Of a stretch of DNA of 64,000 nucleotides, positions 1-11,988 are shown piece after piece (positions within the stretch are counted from its first letter, which is position 1; the number at the start of each line of letters is the position of its first letter). The translations under genes and the position numbers were made by a program. The DNA comes from Viola odorata (Eukaryota; Streptophyta; Magnoliopsida; Malpighiales; Violaceae): positions 62,100,304-62,164,303 of the forward strand of contig OY829537.1 in the NCBI GenBank assembly GCA_963691705.1. The letters are read 5' to 3'. The notes beneath the pieces were generated by a model. That model did no database searches. It was given only the letters and a program-made list of their open reading frames with translations, and was not told the origin of the DNA.

Positions 1-1137
1 TCACCTACCCCTCTCTTTTCCTTCTCTTTCTTGACCACTTGAGCTTAATTTTCTTGATCTTTTCCTTGGCAGGTAAGCAGCAATTGTTAAGGGTAGCGTT
101 GAGGGCTAGACATACAGAAGAACATCCAGAAAAGCATAAGTGTGGGGAAGTAGACCAAGCTAAGGCTCAGGTGCAGAAAGCAGAGCTAGGGCAACTCAAC
201 AGAAACATCATCGTGCCCTAGCAGTATCCTAAAATAAAGAGTCCCCCCCCCCCCCCCCTCAAAAGCATAAGTGTGGGGGAAGCCGAGAAGTAAAACTGGT
301 GCTGCAAGTACAGCTAGGGCAAGCTACAACAGAGAATTCAAAAAGTCTCCTGCCCTAGCTGAATCAAGCTAGACAAATTCATGCCCCTCCTTTAAAAAAA
401 AAATTCTACCGCTAGCACCACATCGAGAGCAGAGCTCCCTGCCGAAGAAGAAAAGAAACCTTCATCTAGCCCTCAACTGAGTTATCTTGCCCTTGACGAC
501 TGCTAACTTACCAACCTCACCTTTTTCTTAGCCAAGGAATCCATCTCTTTCTATTCTCTCTTTCTTCATCCCTTCTCTTTTCTGCTTTTTCTTCTTTTCT
601 AAGCCTAGACATTCCCCTTTCTTTCTCTTCTGCTGATGCGAAGCTCTTTCCGATTGATTGATTGTGCCCATGCATGTGTACTGCGTACTCGGATTGATAT
701 GCATACTCTGTCTTGTGCCATGTTACTTGCATTTAGTATTGAGCAATTAAATACTGAGCCCTGTTTACGAGCGTGAGTGTAAACACCTTTCTGGTGAGGA
801 TTGTTGGTAAATGGGCCTGATGTGGGAAAGTCTCATCTTTAGGGTCCTTACCCTTCTGATTTCATGCAGGTGTTATCTAGGTAGAGTATGTCTTGGCAAA
901 GTCTGGATTGATGTCTGGTTTGTTCTTATGCTTTAATTGGTTGTGTTTGTTCATGCCTTGGGATGGTTTTCAGTTTTGTGGATGCTCTAGGGCGAGCATC
1001 AGGCAGTATGGGGATATTTGATATAGCGTATTTTATGCATGTTTTCCTCTCTTATTTCATCCCTATTTCGAGTATGATACTGCTAATTTCCCTTTGAATT
1101 CGTACTTTTTGTAGATTTAGGCTCAAAGAGGAAAAGA
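1..1137 (+). mobile_element. 3' internal region of a Ty3/gypsy-like LTR element
   Basis: This non-coding stretch leads into the LTR at 1138. It contains two diverged copies of a segment with the word AAAAGCATAAGTGTGGGG (about 132 and 262), the kind of sequence that follows the coding part of Athila-like elements. A purine-rich tract, CAAAGAGGAAAAGA, lies immediately before the LTR at about 1124-1137 and would serve as the polypurine tract. There is a long poly-C run at 243-258. No gag or pol frame is readable. The element assignment rests on the purine tract and the adjacent LTR. Confidence 0.45.
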
Positions 1138-2570
1138 TGTTGAAATACTCCCCCCCCCCCCCTCTTTAGTGGAATTTTGCAGAGGATCTCAAGAGCGTCG
1201 AGGCCTAGCTGCTCTCTCTCCGTCGAGCCCTAGATTCGTTCCATGTTATCTAGCCCTGGACCCACATTGGACCATCCGGAGCCGCATATTGGCCAAGACC
1301 TAGTTGCAGAACGTGCAGAGATCCCTAGGAGGACGCGCGAACAAAGATTCCCTTTTGGCTACCCTGGGAATATTCCCTTAGCCCCCCCCCCCCCCCCCCC
1401 CCCGGTTTGTACACCTTCTCTTAGTTGTCCTTTGTCTTCTTGTGAGCTAAGAGGGTATTTAAACATTAGTTTTAAGGGTTAGGACACATTTTTTCATTAC
1501 ATCATAGAATTCTTTTGGGGGCAGCCGCCCACCTACCTTCTTTCAAGGGACTTGTCACTCCCATTTTTGTAGCCGTCGTCGGCATCACTCTTCAAGCTGG
1601 AGTTTAAGCTCTGGCCGGTTTTTATTAACTTTCCCGTTTCCTTATTGCTCTTTCCTTTTATGTTCATATTTAAATCTGCTTTGTTATTTATTAATATGAG
1701 TGGCTAAGTTCTTAAGCTTAGCAAGGGTGTTTTAAGGGTTGCATGAGGGTAGTCACGAGACCAAATTGTGTTTCATAAATTCCCATGGCTATAGTTGTTC
1801 GCTTGCCATTTTAATGCTAGATCTAGATAGTTTTATTAGGAGCTTGATAACCTACTAGTTTACTATTTTAGATCTTCGTCATTTCTCTGGTTATAACTAA
1901 CATGAAGCCTTAGAATAGAGTAGACACTAGATGGATTGTCATTAGCTTGATCCGTTCTGTCTAGGGCAAGTGAGAGATTAGGGCAGTGTCGCGAGCTTGA
2001 CAAATTGAGAGGCATCTAGCCCTAGATGTGTCTTTCCTTATCTTCATGGGCATTGTGAGTATTGCCTCCCCGCTTCGTGCCTGGGAGGATGGCGCAGTGT
2101 CAAGGCTGCCTTATAAATAGTGAAAACGGGGGGTAGCTTCTCGTAAGAGGAAAGTAGAAAGCCTAAACGTACCTGGCCCCCATAGCACGTCTATAGCATG
2201 AGAATAAAATATTTGTGCGTTGATGACTGACAAGGCCTCGATGCAACCTGAGAAGAATCCCTTGTTAAGATTTCCCTTTATCTGACTTTAACTCTTTCTC
2301 TCCTTATTTACTTATTTATGGTTGTTATTTCCTTTGATTTATTATTCTTGTCTTTGTTAGCTATCGTACCCTCGACATCTTATGGTCGACTTGTTTGACC
2401 AGTAAACCCCCCTCTGTGTTACCGTTGTGCATTTCATTCTGTCATACATTTAAGGCAAGATTCATACTTTAGTCTCTATGGACCGACCATGTTACCATCA
2501 TACGCAAATAAATTGTGCATCTAGGCATCAGGTTATAATATTATTTTTGACACGTTTCGACGGTGAGTCA
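1138..2570 (+). repeat. LTR of a Ty3/gypsy-like element
   Basis: The segment starts with TG after a purine tract and ends with CA (GGTGAGTCA). Its 3' half is similar to the two LTRs at 3123-4285 and 5467-6600: it shares the CCCTAGATGTGTCT/CCCTAGATGCGTCT block, the 'tctatggaccgacc' block and the terminal TTTTTGACACGTTTCGACGG block. It is therefore a longer, older relative of those LTRs (about 1.43 kb). It contains poly-C runs near 1150 and 1382. Only one copy is in the window, so it is either a 3' LTR or a solo LTR. Confidence 0.6.
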
Positions 2571-2733
2571 TTGTATTTGAATCATGGATTGGACTTGATT
2601 AATATTTTATCTGCTGGAACTAGTGTGATTATATATGTATGTTTGTATCACACATACATACAATCTATATTTGCATTTGTCGGCTAGAAAGTATCATGCC
2701 AACTTAATTTTACTTGTTTAGTATTTATTAGAC

Positions 2734-2908
2734 TAATGTTTGTATGTAATTCGGTATTACCGCAATACCGTACCGAAATTATTTTGGTAATATGATAATG
2801 GTACCGATCAATAGAACTAGGTACAGTATCTAATTTTTTTAGTTCGTTATACCGAATACCGAAATATTTATACCAAAATATTATGGTATCGACCGATGAA
2901 CACCCCTA
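2734..2908. mobile_element. Short hAT-like MITE remnant with 'accgaaata' words
   Basis: About 175 bp dense in inverted words such as TCGGTATTACCG and ACCGAATACCGAAATA. The right end, GAACACCCCTA, matches the TAGGGGTGTTC-type end of the other hAT-like elements here. The left end is degraded and I see no clean 8-bp target duplication. Confidence 0.4.
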
Positions 2909-3122
2909 AAGATATTCATTCTTATCTGACAGAATTGCTATAGAATCCAAGTATACTTCTTAGGATTCCTGCTTCTCCTATATGAAACTACCTAAACATC
3001 ACCATAATTGAAGAACAATGTTAAGATTAATTGCATAAGAAAATAAATCCGTGTTTCTAATAGCATGTATTTTATATATATTTTGCCACCTCTTTTCTGT
3101 CCACTTTAGACCTAGATGCTAC

Positions 3123-4285
3123 TGATTAGTGTCTATTGCTTTCCTTTTTGCAGATATGGACTTAGAGAGGGGAATTCCCGAAAATACATACTTTTGTCTG
3201 GATTTTGTAGGAAATTGAGCGTCGAGGCCTTGTAGTTGATTGTTCGTAAACACTGAGGAGTCCGAGGCAACAATGGAAAATCCGGAAGAGGAAAATTCCG
3301 ATAGGTTCCCAATTTTCTCTCACGTGTCCAGCTCATCAAGGAGCATTACTTCTATTAGAAGTAGGACTTTTAGATTTTACTATATATATAGTTAGACTTT
3401 TAGGGTTTTAAGGGGGGGTTCCACTTAGCATTATTTTACTTCTTCTTCTCTGACTTTGGAGAGTTGTTGCTCTCCTCTCTTCTCTTTTTCTTCTTCTTTT
3501 ATATTTATATTTACTATTTCGTTTATGTTTTCTTTGTGGAACTAATCCCGATTTCCTAGTAAAGGCAATTGAAGGTTTTTGATTCATTTGACTGTGAGAT
3601 CAGATTGTTCTTAATATATTTTTGTGCTTGTATTTATTTATTTGTTATTTAAATGTCAATATTGTTTGTGCTTGATTTATGGTTTGATCAATCTATGTCT
3701 TGCCCTTGCTGTTTACCATCGTTCTTGTAGCAATAGCTCTTATGCGAAGTTACTTGATAAAGTAGGCACCTAGATCAGAGTTGTTGGGTTGCCAGCCCAA
3801 TCTGACTAGAGTAGAAAACCAATTAGGGTAGTACCTCGAACGTACTGAGTGTCTCGCCCTAGATGCGTCTTTCTTCCTCTTCATAGGCAGTCCGGATAGC
3901 AACCTTATAAGCGTACCATAGGCAACGACAGACTGTCAAGGCCTCTCCCTAAGCATACCTGGTCTTTATAGCGCATCTACAAGTTAGGAATTGAATATTA
4001 TTGCATATATGATCAGTTGAATTGAAATCATAATTGGATATTGGTCTTTACTAGGAAAGATTTCCCTTATTTGTTTTCTTCTTTATTCTGTAATTAGTTT
4101 AATTAGTTTTAACTCTCAAATCTAAATCCCCCTTTATTTATTTTATTATTTTATTTTATATCTAGTCTTTGTCTAGTTTATGTCTTCACAATTCTCTATG
4201 GATTGAACCTCTTACCATTATCTTCAATCTTTTTTATAGCTAGTGATAAGTTGTAATTATTTTTGACGGCTTCGACAACCAATCA
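3123..4285 (+). repeat. 5' LTR of the non-autonomous element
   Basis: Begins TGATTAGTGTCTATT and ends CAACCAATCA. It is homologous over its whole length to 5467-6600. It carries the shared block GTCTCGCCCTAGATGCGTCT and a T/C-rich stretch near 3440-3510. Confidence 0.75.
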
Positions 4286-4290
4286 AATTT

Positions 4291-4308
4291 TAACGTCATT
4301 GTCGGGGA
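4291..4308 (+). other. Degraded primer-binding site
   Basis: TAACGTCATTGTCGGGGA lies five bases inside the left LTR. It resembles the TGGCGCCGTTGCCGGGGA site commonly found at this place in Athila/Tat-type plant elements, with several substitutions. Confidence 0.45.
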
Positions 4309-4374
4309 TTGGCGTTAAGGCTTGCTCTAGACGAATCCATATTTGTTTTGTTTTTATTTTTATTTCTTTCTTCA

Positions 4375-4941
4375 ATGTCTAATTTTAATTCTTATTCTCA
4401 ATTTACCTCTTCTCCTCAGTATTTCGATGCAGGCAACTATTTTAAAAGGAATATGAATGCATATGAAGGATTCTATGGCCAGCCGCAGGGGTACTTTGAA
4501 TTGTACCACAATTCATACACATCTAACTACCTGTTGTAGGGAAGTTATGAACCATACTACGATTCCTACACATCTATTCCTAACCCCCCATGGTGGAACC
4601 AAGGAAGTTTTGACTATGGAGTGCAACCCGAACCTAGCTATCAATATTTTCCGCCTCCACAACCTCCACAAGACGCAGAGCCGCCTCAAGAAAACTAGGT
4701 TGATAAAGTGATGGTGATAGTAACTGACATGGTGAATAAAACTAACGAGATGACTTCCACCATGCAGTAGATTAGGGAGCAGAGGCACCAAGCGGCCATT
4801 GAAGCAAACTTCTCATACCTATCCGAGCAGCTTGCTCTGACGCTGAGATTAAGCCGGAAGTTAGAGTTCGCTCCACAACCACCTCACCTAAGCGAGCTCC
4901 TAAGAAACCAGATTTCTCAGAAGTGTACATCATTCAGGTAA
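4375..4941 (+). pseudogene. gag-like ORF remnant, three in-frame TAG stops
   Basis: One reading frame runs from ATG 4375 (MSNFNSYSQF) to TAA 4939-4941. It is interrupted only by TAG at 4537-4539, 4696-4698 and 4768-4770. The N-terminal half is rich in Tyr, Pro, Gln and Asn (for example GSYEPYYDSY, PPPQPPQ). The C-terminal half looks helical and charged (IREQRHQAAIEANFSYLSEQ). This layout fits the start of a gypsy gag. No zinc knuckle or protease follows. After about 4941 all frames are broken. All three stops are one C-to-T change from CAG. Confidence 0.55.
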
Positions 4942-5466
4942 CCCAACCTCCTTTTCCCGAAAGGTTGACTAAGACCAAAAATGATAAGGGGGATCAACAA
5001 CTTGCCCAAGATGTTGCCCCAGCACTTGAACCAAAAGTTTTAGCTCCAACACCTATGTCCGATCAGACCACTAATCATCCTATCACTCCTATTGAACAAA
5101 ATCTACAACATTAAATGATGACGGGTATTTGAGTGAAGAGGAGAATTTCTCTACCTTTATTCTATGGCGGTTACTATCTAAGCATCATGACCAAGACGAC
5201 AATTCATATGGGATTGAGGACCTTTTATGCCTAAGGATGAGCCGACAATGGAGGATCTAGGATGCTTGCCATCAGAGCCAAAAGCTAGCACGGAGTACAA
5301 AATCAGTGCAGTCACATTGTTGAGTAACACAAATCTGCCATATTATTATGGCGTGCACCTTGCCCAAGACGCAAATCCATAACTAGAGGCAGAAGTTGTT
5401 ATTCAGCCAAAACCGCCAAATCAACTCCATAACTATTCTGACACAATAAAGGAAAGTTGACGTAGT

Positions 5467-6600
5467 TGATTAGTGTCTATTTCCTTCCTTTTTGTAGACA
5501 TGGACTTAGAGAGAGAAATTCACGAAAATACATGCTTTCGTTTGGATTCTATAGGAAATTGAGCGTCAAAGCCTTGCAGTTGATTGTTTGTAGAAGCTGA
5601 AGAGTCCGAGCCAAAAATGGAAAATCCAGACGAGGAAAATTCCGATAGGCGCACGGTTTTCTCTCACTTGTCCACCTCATCAAGGAGCATTACTTATATA
5701 CCTAGTTCTATTAAAGTAGGACTTCTAGATTGTACTATATATATAGTTAGACTTTTAGGGTTTTGAAGGGGGGTTCCACTTAGCGATATTTTACTTCTTC
5801 TTCTCTAATTTTGGAGATCTGCTTCTCTCCTCTCTTATTCTTCTTCTTCTTCTTCTTCTTTTATATTTATATTTACTATTTTGTTTATGTTTTCTTTATG
5901 GAACTAATATCGATTTCCTAGTAAAGACAATTGATGGTTTTTTATTCATTCGACCGTGAGATCAGATTGTGCTTAATATATTTCTGTGTTTGTATTTATT
6001 TATTTATTTATTATTTAAACGTCAATATTGATTGTGTAAGATTTATGGTCTGATCAATCTATGTCTTACCCTTGCTGTTTACCGTCGTTCTTGTAGCAAT
6101 AGCTCTTATGCGAAGTTACTTGATAAAGTAGGCCCCTATAGAACAGAGTTACTAGATAACAAATTAGGGTAGTGCCTCGAACGTACTGAATGTCTCGCCC
6201 TAGATGCGTCTTTCCTACTCTTCTTGGGCAGTCCGGATAGTAGCCCCATAAGTGTACCTTAGGAAATGACAGATTGTCAAGGCCTCTCTCTAAGCGCATC
6301 TACAAGTTAGGAATTGAATATTATTGCATCTATGATCGGTTGAATTGAAATCATAATTGGATATTCGTCTTTACTAGGAAAGCTTTCTCTTATTTATTTT
6401 CTTCTTTATTCTATAATTAGTTTTAACTCTCAAATCCAAAACCCCCCATTGTTTATTTTATTGTTTTATTTTATATCTGGTCTTTGTCTAGTTTACATCT
6501 TCACCATTCTCTGTGGATCGAACCTCTTACCATTATCTTCAATCTTTTTTGTAGCTAGTGATAAGTTGTGATTATTTTTTACAGCTTCGATAATCGATTA
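5467..6600 (+). repeat. 3' LTR of the non-autonomous element
   Basis: Begins TGATTAGTGTCTATT and ends in the diverged terminus GATAATCGATTA. It matches 3123-4285. Differences include a longer TTC run near 5830 and a loss of about 30 bp near 6150 relative to the left copy. Confidence 0.72.
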
Positions 6601-7050
6601 GTTTCAAAGTTGAAAGTGATATAGCAAAAAGTTATAGTTTCAAAACCGAGAAAGAAAAGCTAACAGGAGAGAGACCCTCTCCATAGAGTTCTAACAGCTT
6701 AAATAATAATGTAAAATAAATCCTTATTGTTTGATTGTTCTTATCTTATTTTCGATGTAGACTTCTAGTAGGAGAGCTACTACTGATAGCTAGAATTCCT
6801 ATGTGGCCTCAACTACTCTAACCGCGTGGATGATGACAGGTAAAAGCTCACCAACTTGTAGATATGCTATTAGGATCCAGCCCAGGAAGTTGTCTTGTTC
6901 AAGACTGATCGGTCTGGAATCCTCCTTGGCCAAGACTGTTATTTTTTGAAGTGGATTGGCTCTTGGCGAACAAGCTAGTCTGATTTCCATTCTAAGCTGC
7001 CCTCTTGGCTCTTTACTACAAAAGTGAGGGAAATTGACTCCAATCAATAG
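6601..7050. other. Unassigned spacer
   Basis: No domain is recognised. A minus-strand open frame of 82 codons (6799-7047) matches no family I know and may be chance or part of the Athila-like remnant to the right. Confidence 0.3.
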
Positions 7051-9560
7051 TTTTATTATCTAAATTATATAAAGTAAGGCAGTAATAACATGAAATATTA
7101 CCACTCAATCAAATCCCTCATAGTTAAGCAATGCTTACTCTCAAGCATTTAACAAAACAAAAAATACACAAGAGGAACCATGAACTCATCTTTCTTCAAA
7201 AATCAGGCTCACCGTATGAATTGCATAGACACTTAAATTCACAAATCCATCCCCTATTACCATGGCCTAGTCAATACCCTAAACATCCATCATCCAAATA
7301 GTTTCATAATCATGTGTTATGCTCTCAAATCATGCCTGGGAATAAAACATTTATATACAGTTTATTGGTCCTCCTATTATTCCCTAAACACATATAGTTG
7401 TTGAGTCTCAAGGACATACTCATACAATCATGCAAAGGCATAAATTCAAAGCACGTAATTTCTTAATTTCTTACCACTTTTGCCACTGTTTTGGCTTTGA
7501 GCATGATTCTGCACTTTACAGTTCACTTTCGTGTTCCTATATTTTAATTCTTTTCATAGTTCTCTAGATGCTTCCTCTTGATGAGGCAGAAACACACCAG
7601 AGCAGTTGCATTTTTCCCTTTTTGCCTGCTCTTATTCTTTATTTCTTTTTCTTTTGAGTAGTTCTCTAGCTATTCTCGCTTGCATTGCATTTCTACAGCA
7701 CAAGCAGTCAAACAAGAATTTAAAGACTCCTATTCAGTGCAGCAAAATAAAACTAGGCAACTTTATGTTTAGGGGAATTAAATTATTATTAGAATGACAA
7801 AACATTTTTAGAGGTGTTCCCACAACACAATTCAACTTCTCAGCACAATGATCATGATCCTATGGAGATAAAAGATGTTTAAAAACATTAGGATATATGT
7901 TTTCATAGCGCATTGAAGATGTTAAACTCATATGGATGCCTTGGTAGCAAAATAGGGATTTTGGCAGCCAAGTGTCAAATGCATTTCAAGTGGTGAGGTA
8001 AATTTCCAAGTATAGGATGAATTCTGGTTTTGAAAAACAAAAACAAAACTGGCATGCAAAACTAACTAAAAACACACAAAAATTGAAATAAAAATATCAC
8101 AAAAAAACTAAAACAGAAACTAAAGAAATTCAAAACTAAAAACAAAAAACTAGAAATTTACCTACAACATGCATACATAAAATAAAACACGTATTTACAA
8201 TATCCACCCCCACACTTGAAGGACACATTGTCCCCAATGTGTGAGTGGATTAACAAAATCAGGCACAAGGAAAAAGAAAAGAAAAACTAAAAATAAAGCT
8301 AAAAGTGAAAAAGAAAATAGAAAAGAAAAGTACAACCTGGGACAATCAAGTAGAATGGGATGGTGGTGGTGGAAAGGAAACATCAAACTTGGTGTTCAGA
8401 GTGGCTATGGACTGGAGGAGAGTGCCCTGGCCTTCAACAAAGGCTCGCAGAAGTTTGTTAGTCTCCTATTTCAGGGCAAGCATGGTTGTCATCCATTCTG
8501 GCTGTGGAGCGACAGCTGCACCATCTGACCCTTCTTAGCCCAGAATGGTATCTTGGCCAAGAGACTGGTTAGTTATTTTTGGAGCAGCATCTTTCCTGAA
8601 GGAGGGAGCCTTTGCAGATGACTTCAGTGGGGCAAACTTGTACCTCTCATTTTTTTTCCTTCCCGAAGATATGCTCTGCAATCGGTGTAAAACCTACATT
8701 GAAATAAGAAAAACCTTTCTCCAAGTGCAAGTATCCCATTTGGTCAAGAGATCTTAAATCACAATATTCATGCAAATCAGCAGTGTCAATCTTCAAGCTC
8801 CTAGAGCTAATAACAAGTTTAGTTATCAGTGATCCTAACAATATTTTGTTACTATTTGTACATGCATTGAGTTGAGTTGCTATCTAAAATCCTAGATTAA
8901 CCCTTTGACTATGTAGCATGCACCACAGAACAAATAGTTCAAGTTTTGAGAGAGTTCCTAACACATTGGTTTCACTAGTAAGTGTGATAGTTAATGCTCC
9001 GTGTAAAATCCTAAGTGCAGGGTCCCTAATCATATGGGCCTTGGAATTTTTATCAAAAATAGCCTTAGGGTTGCCAGTGAGCTCCATAAAGGTTGCATTA
9101 TTATTCCATATTTTAGGGTAATCATTCTAGGTAGTTAGATGGGAACTTGAATTCAGTTCATCACCATGCACAAAACCTAACATAACATTAAAATCACTAA
9201 GTGACAGATGTTACCATTCATTGCAAAGTCTAAAATTAATGGCATTAGCAACATACAGGTCCAGGTTGTGCTTCCCTCTCACAGCCAGGATAGTGTAGTC
9301 AAACCAGAAAGTTGTATGAAATTCAAAACAAGTTTAGAATAGGCAGCATGATTAAGGAATAAAGCTCATCCAATTCTATTCATCTAATCCAAGCACTAGC
9401 CAAGTCATAACTATATCACCTTATCAACATTGACAATCAGCTCCAAGTCATCAGTAGGGCGAGAATTCACCCCAGGGTCTTCTCTGAGCCCTTTGTCTAG
9501 GAAAGATGCTTTACTATCTAAGGCAACATCAAGAATAGAGAGGTCCAAATTCGGATGGCC
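7051..9560 (-). mobile_element. Athila-like Ty3/gypsy remnant, minus strand
   Basis: Read on the minus strand, this holds a decayed coding stretch (about 9300-8640) followed by non-coding DNA starting with the CAAGTGTGGGGGTGG word (about 8220-8200) that often follows Athila coding regions. The rest to 7051 is AT-rich with no readable frame. LTR ends were not identified, so the outer limits are approximate. Confidence 0.45.
8647..9300 (-). pseudogene. 'Putative plant transposon protein' domain remnant (Transposase_32-like)
   Basis: The translated minus strand contains the diagnostic string LRILHGALT followed by LSKLELFVLWCM. This matches the conserved 'LRILH...LFxLWCM' core of the plant transposon protein domain found in Athila-type elements. 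Upstream pieces (NFRLCNEW, FNVMLGFVHG) and downstream pieces (LDQMGYLHLEKGF) are in compatible frames separated by stops, several of them TAG. No LTR-element enzyme domains are adjacent. Identification is from memory of the family core. Confidence 0.55.
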
Positions 9561-9569
9561 AGTCAGAAG

Positions 9570-10576
9570 TAGGGGTGTTAACTGGTCCCAGGACCCAGAG
9601 ACCCGGACCCGGACCTAGGTCTTTTTATTGGGACCAGGACCATTTTTTGGTAGGGTCGGGACAGACCCGGACCCGACCGGGTCTAACCCATCCAAATTTA
9701 GACTCGGTTAAATTAGGGTTGCCACTTACCACCGCACAATAACATACCTCTCATCTCACTCTCTCATCAATATAACAGACCTCCATTCTCCTCAGGCTCC
9801 AGCCTCCCACACAACAACAAACAATCTGCTACTCCAACTTCTCATCTGCTCTTCTCTTGTCATTTGTTCTCCTCCATTCTCACTTCTCATTTGTTGCTCC
9901 TTCTCCGTTCTCCGTTCTCATCCCACACAACAACAACAAACAATCCCTTCTAATCTTCATCTAATTGTTCTCCTTCTCTCACACAACAACAAATAATCGT
10001 GTCGGCCGCTATATCACCGAGCCGATTGAGGTGAGTTTCTTTTAGCTATTTCAGAGGGATTTGGGTGTCAAAATGGTGAAAAGGTTGGAAACTTTGATGG
10101 GTATGAATGGTGAAATTGAGGTTAAAAAGTCGCTTCATTTTGGATCTTTGAACAATGTGATGATGACTGTGTTTGGTAAAAGTTATGATTTTGATGAGAT
10201 TGGTGGTTGTTGCTTGAAGAGTTAGTGAGTAAAGGGTACGAGTTGCTTGGGATTTTTAACTGGAGTGACCATTTTCCTATTCTAGGTTGGTTTGATTTGT
10301 AGGGAGTGAGGAAAAGGTGTAGGAATTTGGTTTCAAAAGTTGATACTTTTGTTGGGAAAATTATTGAGGAACATAGAATGAGGAGGATTGATGGGAAAGT
10401 GAGTGATGACTTTGTTGATGTTCTACTTGATCTGGAGAAACATCCAGAATAAATTATGTCGGATCCAGTTTCTGTAGGGTCTAGTCCCGGACCTGAAAAA
10501 AACTTCCAAGTCTGGGTCCGGGTCTATTTCCCTAACCCACAAAAAACTCAGGTCGTGTCTGGACCCGATGTGTTCA
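9570..10576. mobile_element. hAT-like element carrying a host gene fragment (Pack-type)
   Basis: The left end TAGGGGTGTTAAC is followed by a dense array of GACCCGGACC words (9585-9700). The right side (about 10475-10576) carries the same words in inverted orientation (TCCCGGACC, GGGTCCGGGTC) and a degraded end (GTGTTCACGCC). Between them is about 800 bp that includes a cytochrome P450 fragment. The left flank GTCAGAAG is not repeated at the right, so the right end is degraded or slightly misplaced. Confidence 0.55.
10073..10452 (+). pseudogene. CYP78A-type cytochrome P450 fragment
   Basis: Two frames joined by a frameshift near 10215 encode a middle segment of a CYP78A-family P450, a plant-specific clade linked to organ size. 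The first frame gives KKSLHFGSLNNVMMTVFGK; the second gives LLGIFNWSDHFPILGWFDL, a stop, then GVRKRC and VDVLLDLEKH. The WSDHxPxLGWFDLQGVRKRC segment is characteristic of CYP78A, and here the Q codon is TAG (10300-10302). The I-helix, ExxR and heme-binding cysteine parts are missing, so it cannot be an active enzyme. It sits between inverted hAT-like ends, which suggests capture by the transposon. Confidence 0.8.
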
Positions 10577-11528
10577 CGCCAAGCATAACCTTGAACCATA
10601 GCGGCGACCAAGAGCTGCCCAAGCAACCTATCATAAGTGGCCCTCAATCGGGAAGATATTGGGAATCTATCAGAAGAAGCATGCAACCTATCGGGAACCT
10701 ATCAAGATACAAGCAAGGCCAGCACCAACCCCAAGTCCTTTGTGCAAGATATCAAAAATCTATCGGGACGCATGCAACCTATCGAGACCCTACCAGGAAG
10801 CATGCAACCTATCGGGACCCTACCGATAGAGATGATACCGAGAACCGATAATCAAGCAAGCACATATGCAGAACGTTCAAGGGAGGGTTACCAGAAGGGA
10901 TGTTACCGGGAACCGACCACTTAGCAAGTACATTAATGGTAGCGAAGTTACTAGGAATGAAGTTGCCAGGAGCGAAGCTACCGGAAGGTGATTTTTTAGC
11001 CAAGTTTTTCCGAGATTAACGACATGCCGTTAAGGCCTTAACCACATACCGTTAACCCCTGAACAGATTAGCGAAAATGAGACTTTTAATTATTTAGAAG
11101 GGCAAACTTGTCATAAAATGCCCATTTTTTAAAGCTTAGTATAAATAGGACATATATGTACATTTCTTAGCAGCTTTCTTCATATAGTCCTAGATGATCT
11201 GCAGCTAGGCTTCGACACCTGCTGTTCCACTGAAACTCGTCCAATATTTGTGCATTCTGCATCTTTCTCCTCTTCTAGCCCAGATCTACAAAAATGTGGA
11301 AATAACGGCAAATCTGCAGCATCATGCTCAAAACTGGGCAAAGAAAGAAGGAGGAAACATATACAAAATTACACCATATCAGACACCCTCACAATCAACA
11401 GCAAGCACATAAGGAAACAACCATTTATTATTCAAAGTCTTAAACTCATTTGCATACAATTTAGTTTCTGATAGAAAAACTAAAACAGGGAACTCTAAAC
11501 CTAGAGTCTTCTAGAAGTTTGCACTTGC
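10577..11528. other. Unassigned region with short CATGCAACCTATCGGGA repeats
   Basis: Between 10678 and 10815 an element resembling AGCATGCAACCTATCGGGACC recurs about four times with small changes, mixed with related CTATCAG/CTACCGG words that continue to about 10985. Open frames across it have no recognisable domain and probably reflect the repeat. 11000-11528 holds nothing I can name. Confidence 0.4.
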
Positions 11529-11846
11529 CTGAGGGTTACGGGTATAACCGGTCCGATTCGGTCCGGTTTTGGGCTTAGAACCGGACTGAACCGGACATGT
11601 CCGGTTCTAATGGGCCTGGAACCGGGAATAACCAGAAATTTCCTGTTCTATCCGGCCTGGAACCGGACTGAACCGGACAGTTCAGTCCGGTTCCGGTTTT
11701 TTTTTTAATATAATTAATTAAAAAATATACTCCTGGCCCAAGAAGCAGCGCAGCCTATCACCAACAGGCAGCAGCCCTCCTGGCCCAAGAAGCAGCCCTC
11801 TCGGCCCATAGCCTCCAACAACCCAAAACTTGTTAAAAAGGAATGC

Positions 11847-11906
11847 GTGGGAGGGGATTCAAACCCCCTACCTTTAGCATAGAACCAAAGTGTTTAACCA
11901 CTAAAG
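11847..11906 (-). repeat. tRNA-like module 1
   Basis: On the minus strand this reads TAGTGGTTAAACACTTTGG (A-box-like) ... GGGGGTTTGAATCCCC (T-arm/B-box-like, with a paired stem). It is followed in plus orientation by TTTTGATAT and a TA-rich tract. It is not a functional tRNA gene: no acceptor stem or convincing anticodon arm is visible. Confidence 0.5.
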
Positions 11907-11933
11907 TAAAGGAAAGTTTTGATATATAATTGC

Positions 11934-11986
<53 letters not shown>
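11934..11986. repeat. (TA)n microsatellite
   Basis: About 50 bp of near-perfect alternating TA inside the hAT-like element, directly after tRNA-like module 1. Confidence 0.9.

Positions 11987-11988
<2 letters not shown>

Larger units (their letters stand above)
3123..6600 (+). mobile_element. Non-autonomous LTR retrotransposon (about 3.5 kb)
   Basis: Two similar direct repeats of about 1.15 kb flank about 1.2 kb of internal DNA. A primer-binding-site-like sequence lies just inside the left LTR, and a broken gag-like frame follows. No reverse transcriptase, integrase or RNase H is present, so the element could only move with enzymes supplied in trans. The flanks (GCTAC left, GTTTC right) do not form a clear target duplication. 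Divergence between the LTRs, including a deletion of about 30 bp in the right one, suggests an old insertion. Confidence 0.75.

Noticed and set aside
3118..6605. Target-site duplication of the non-autonomous element at 3123
   Set aside because: Flanks GCTAC and GTTTC agree at only three of five bases; not reliable.
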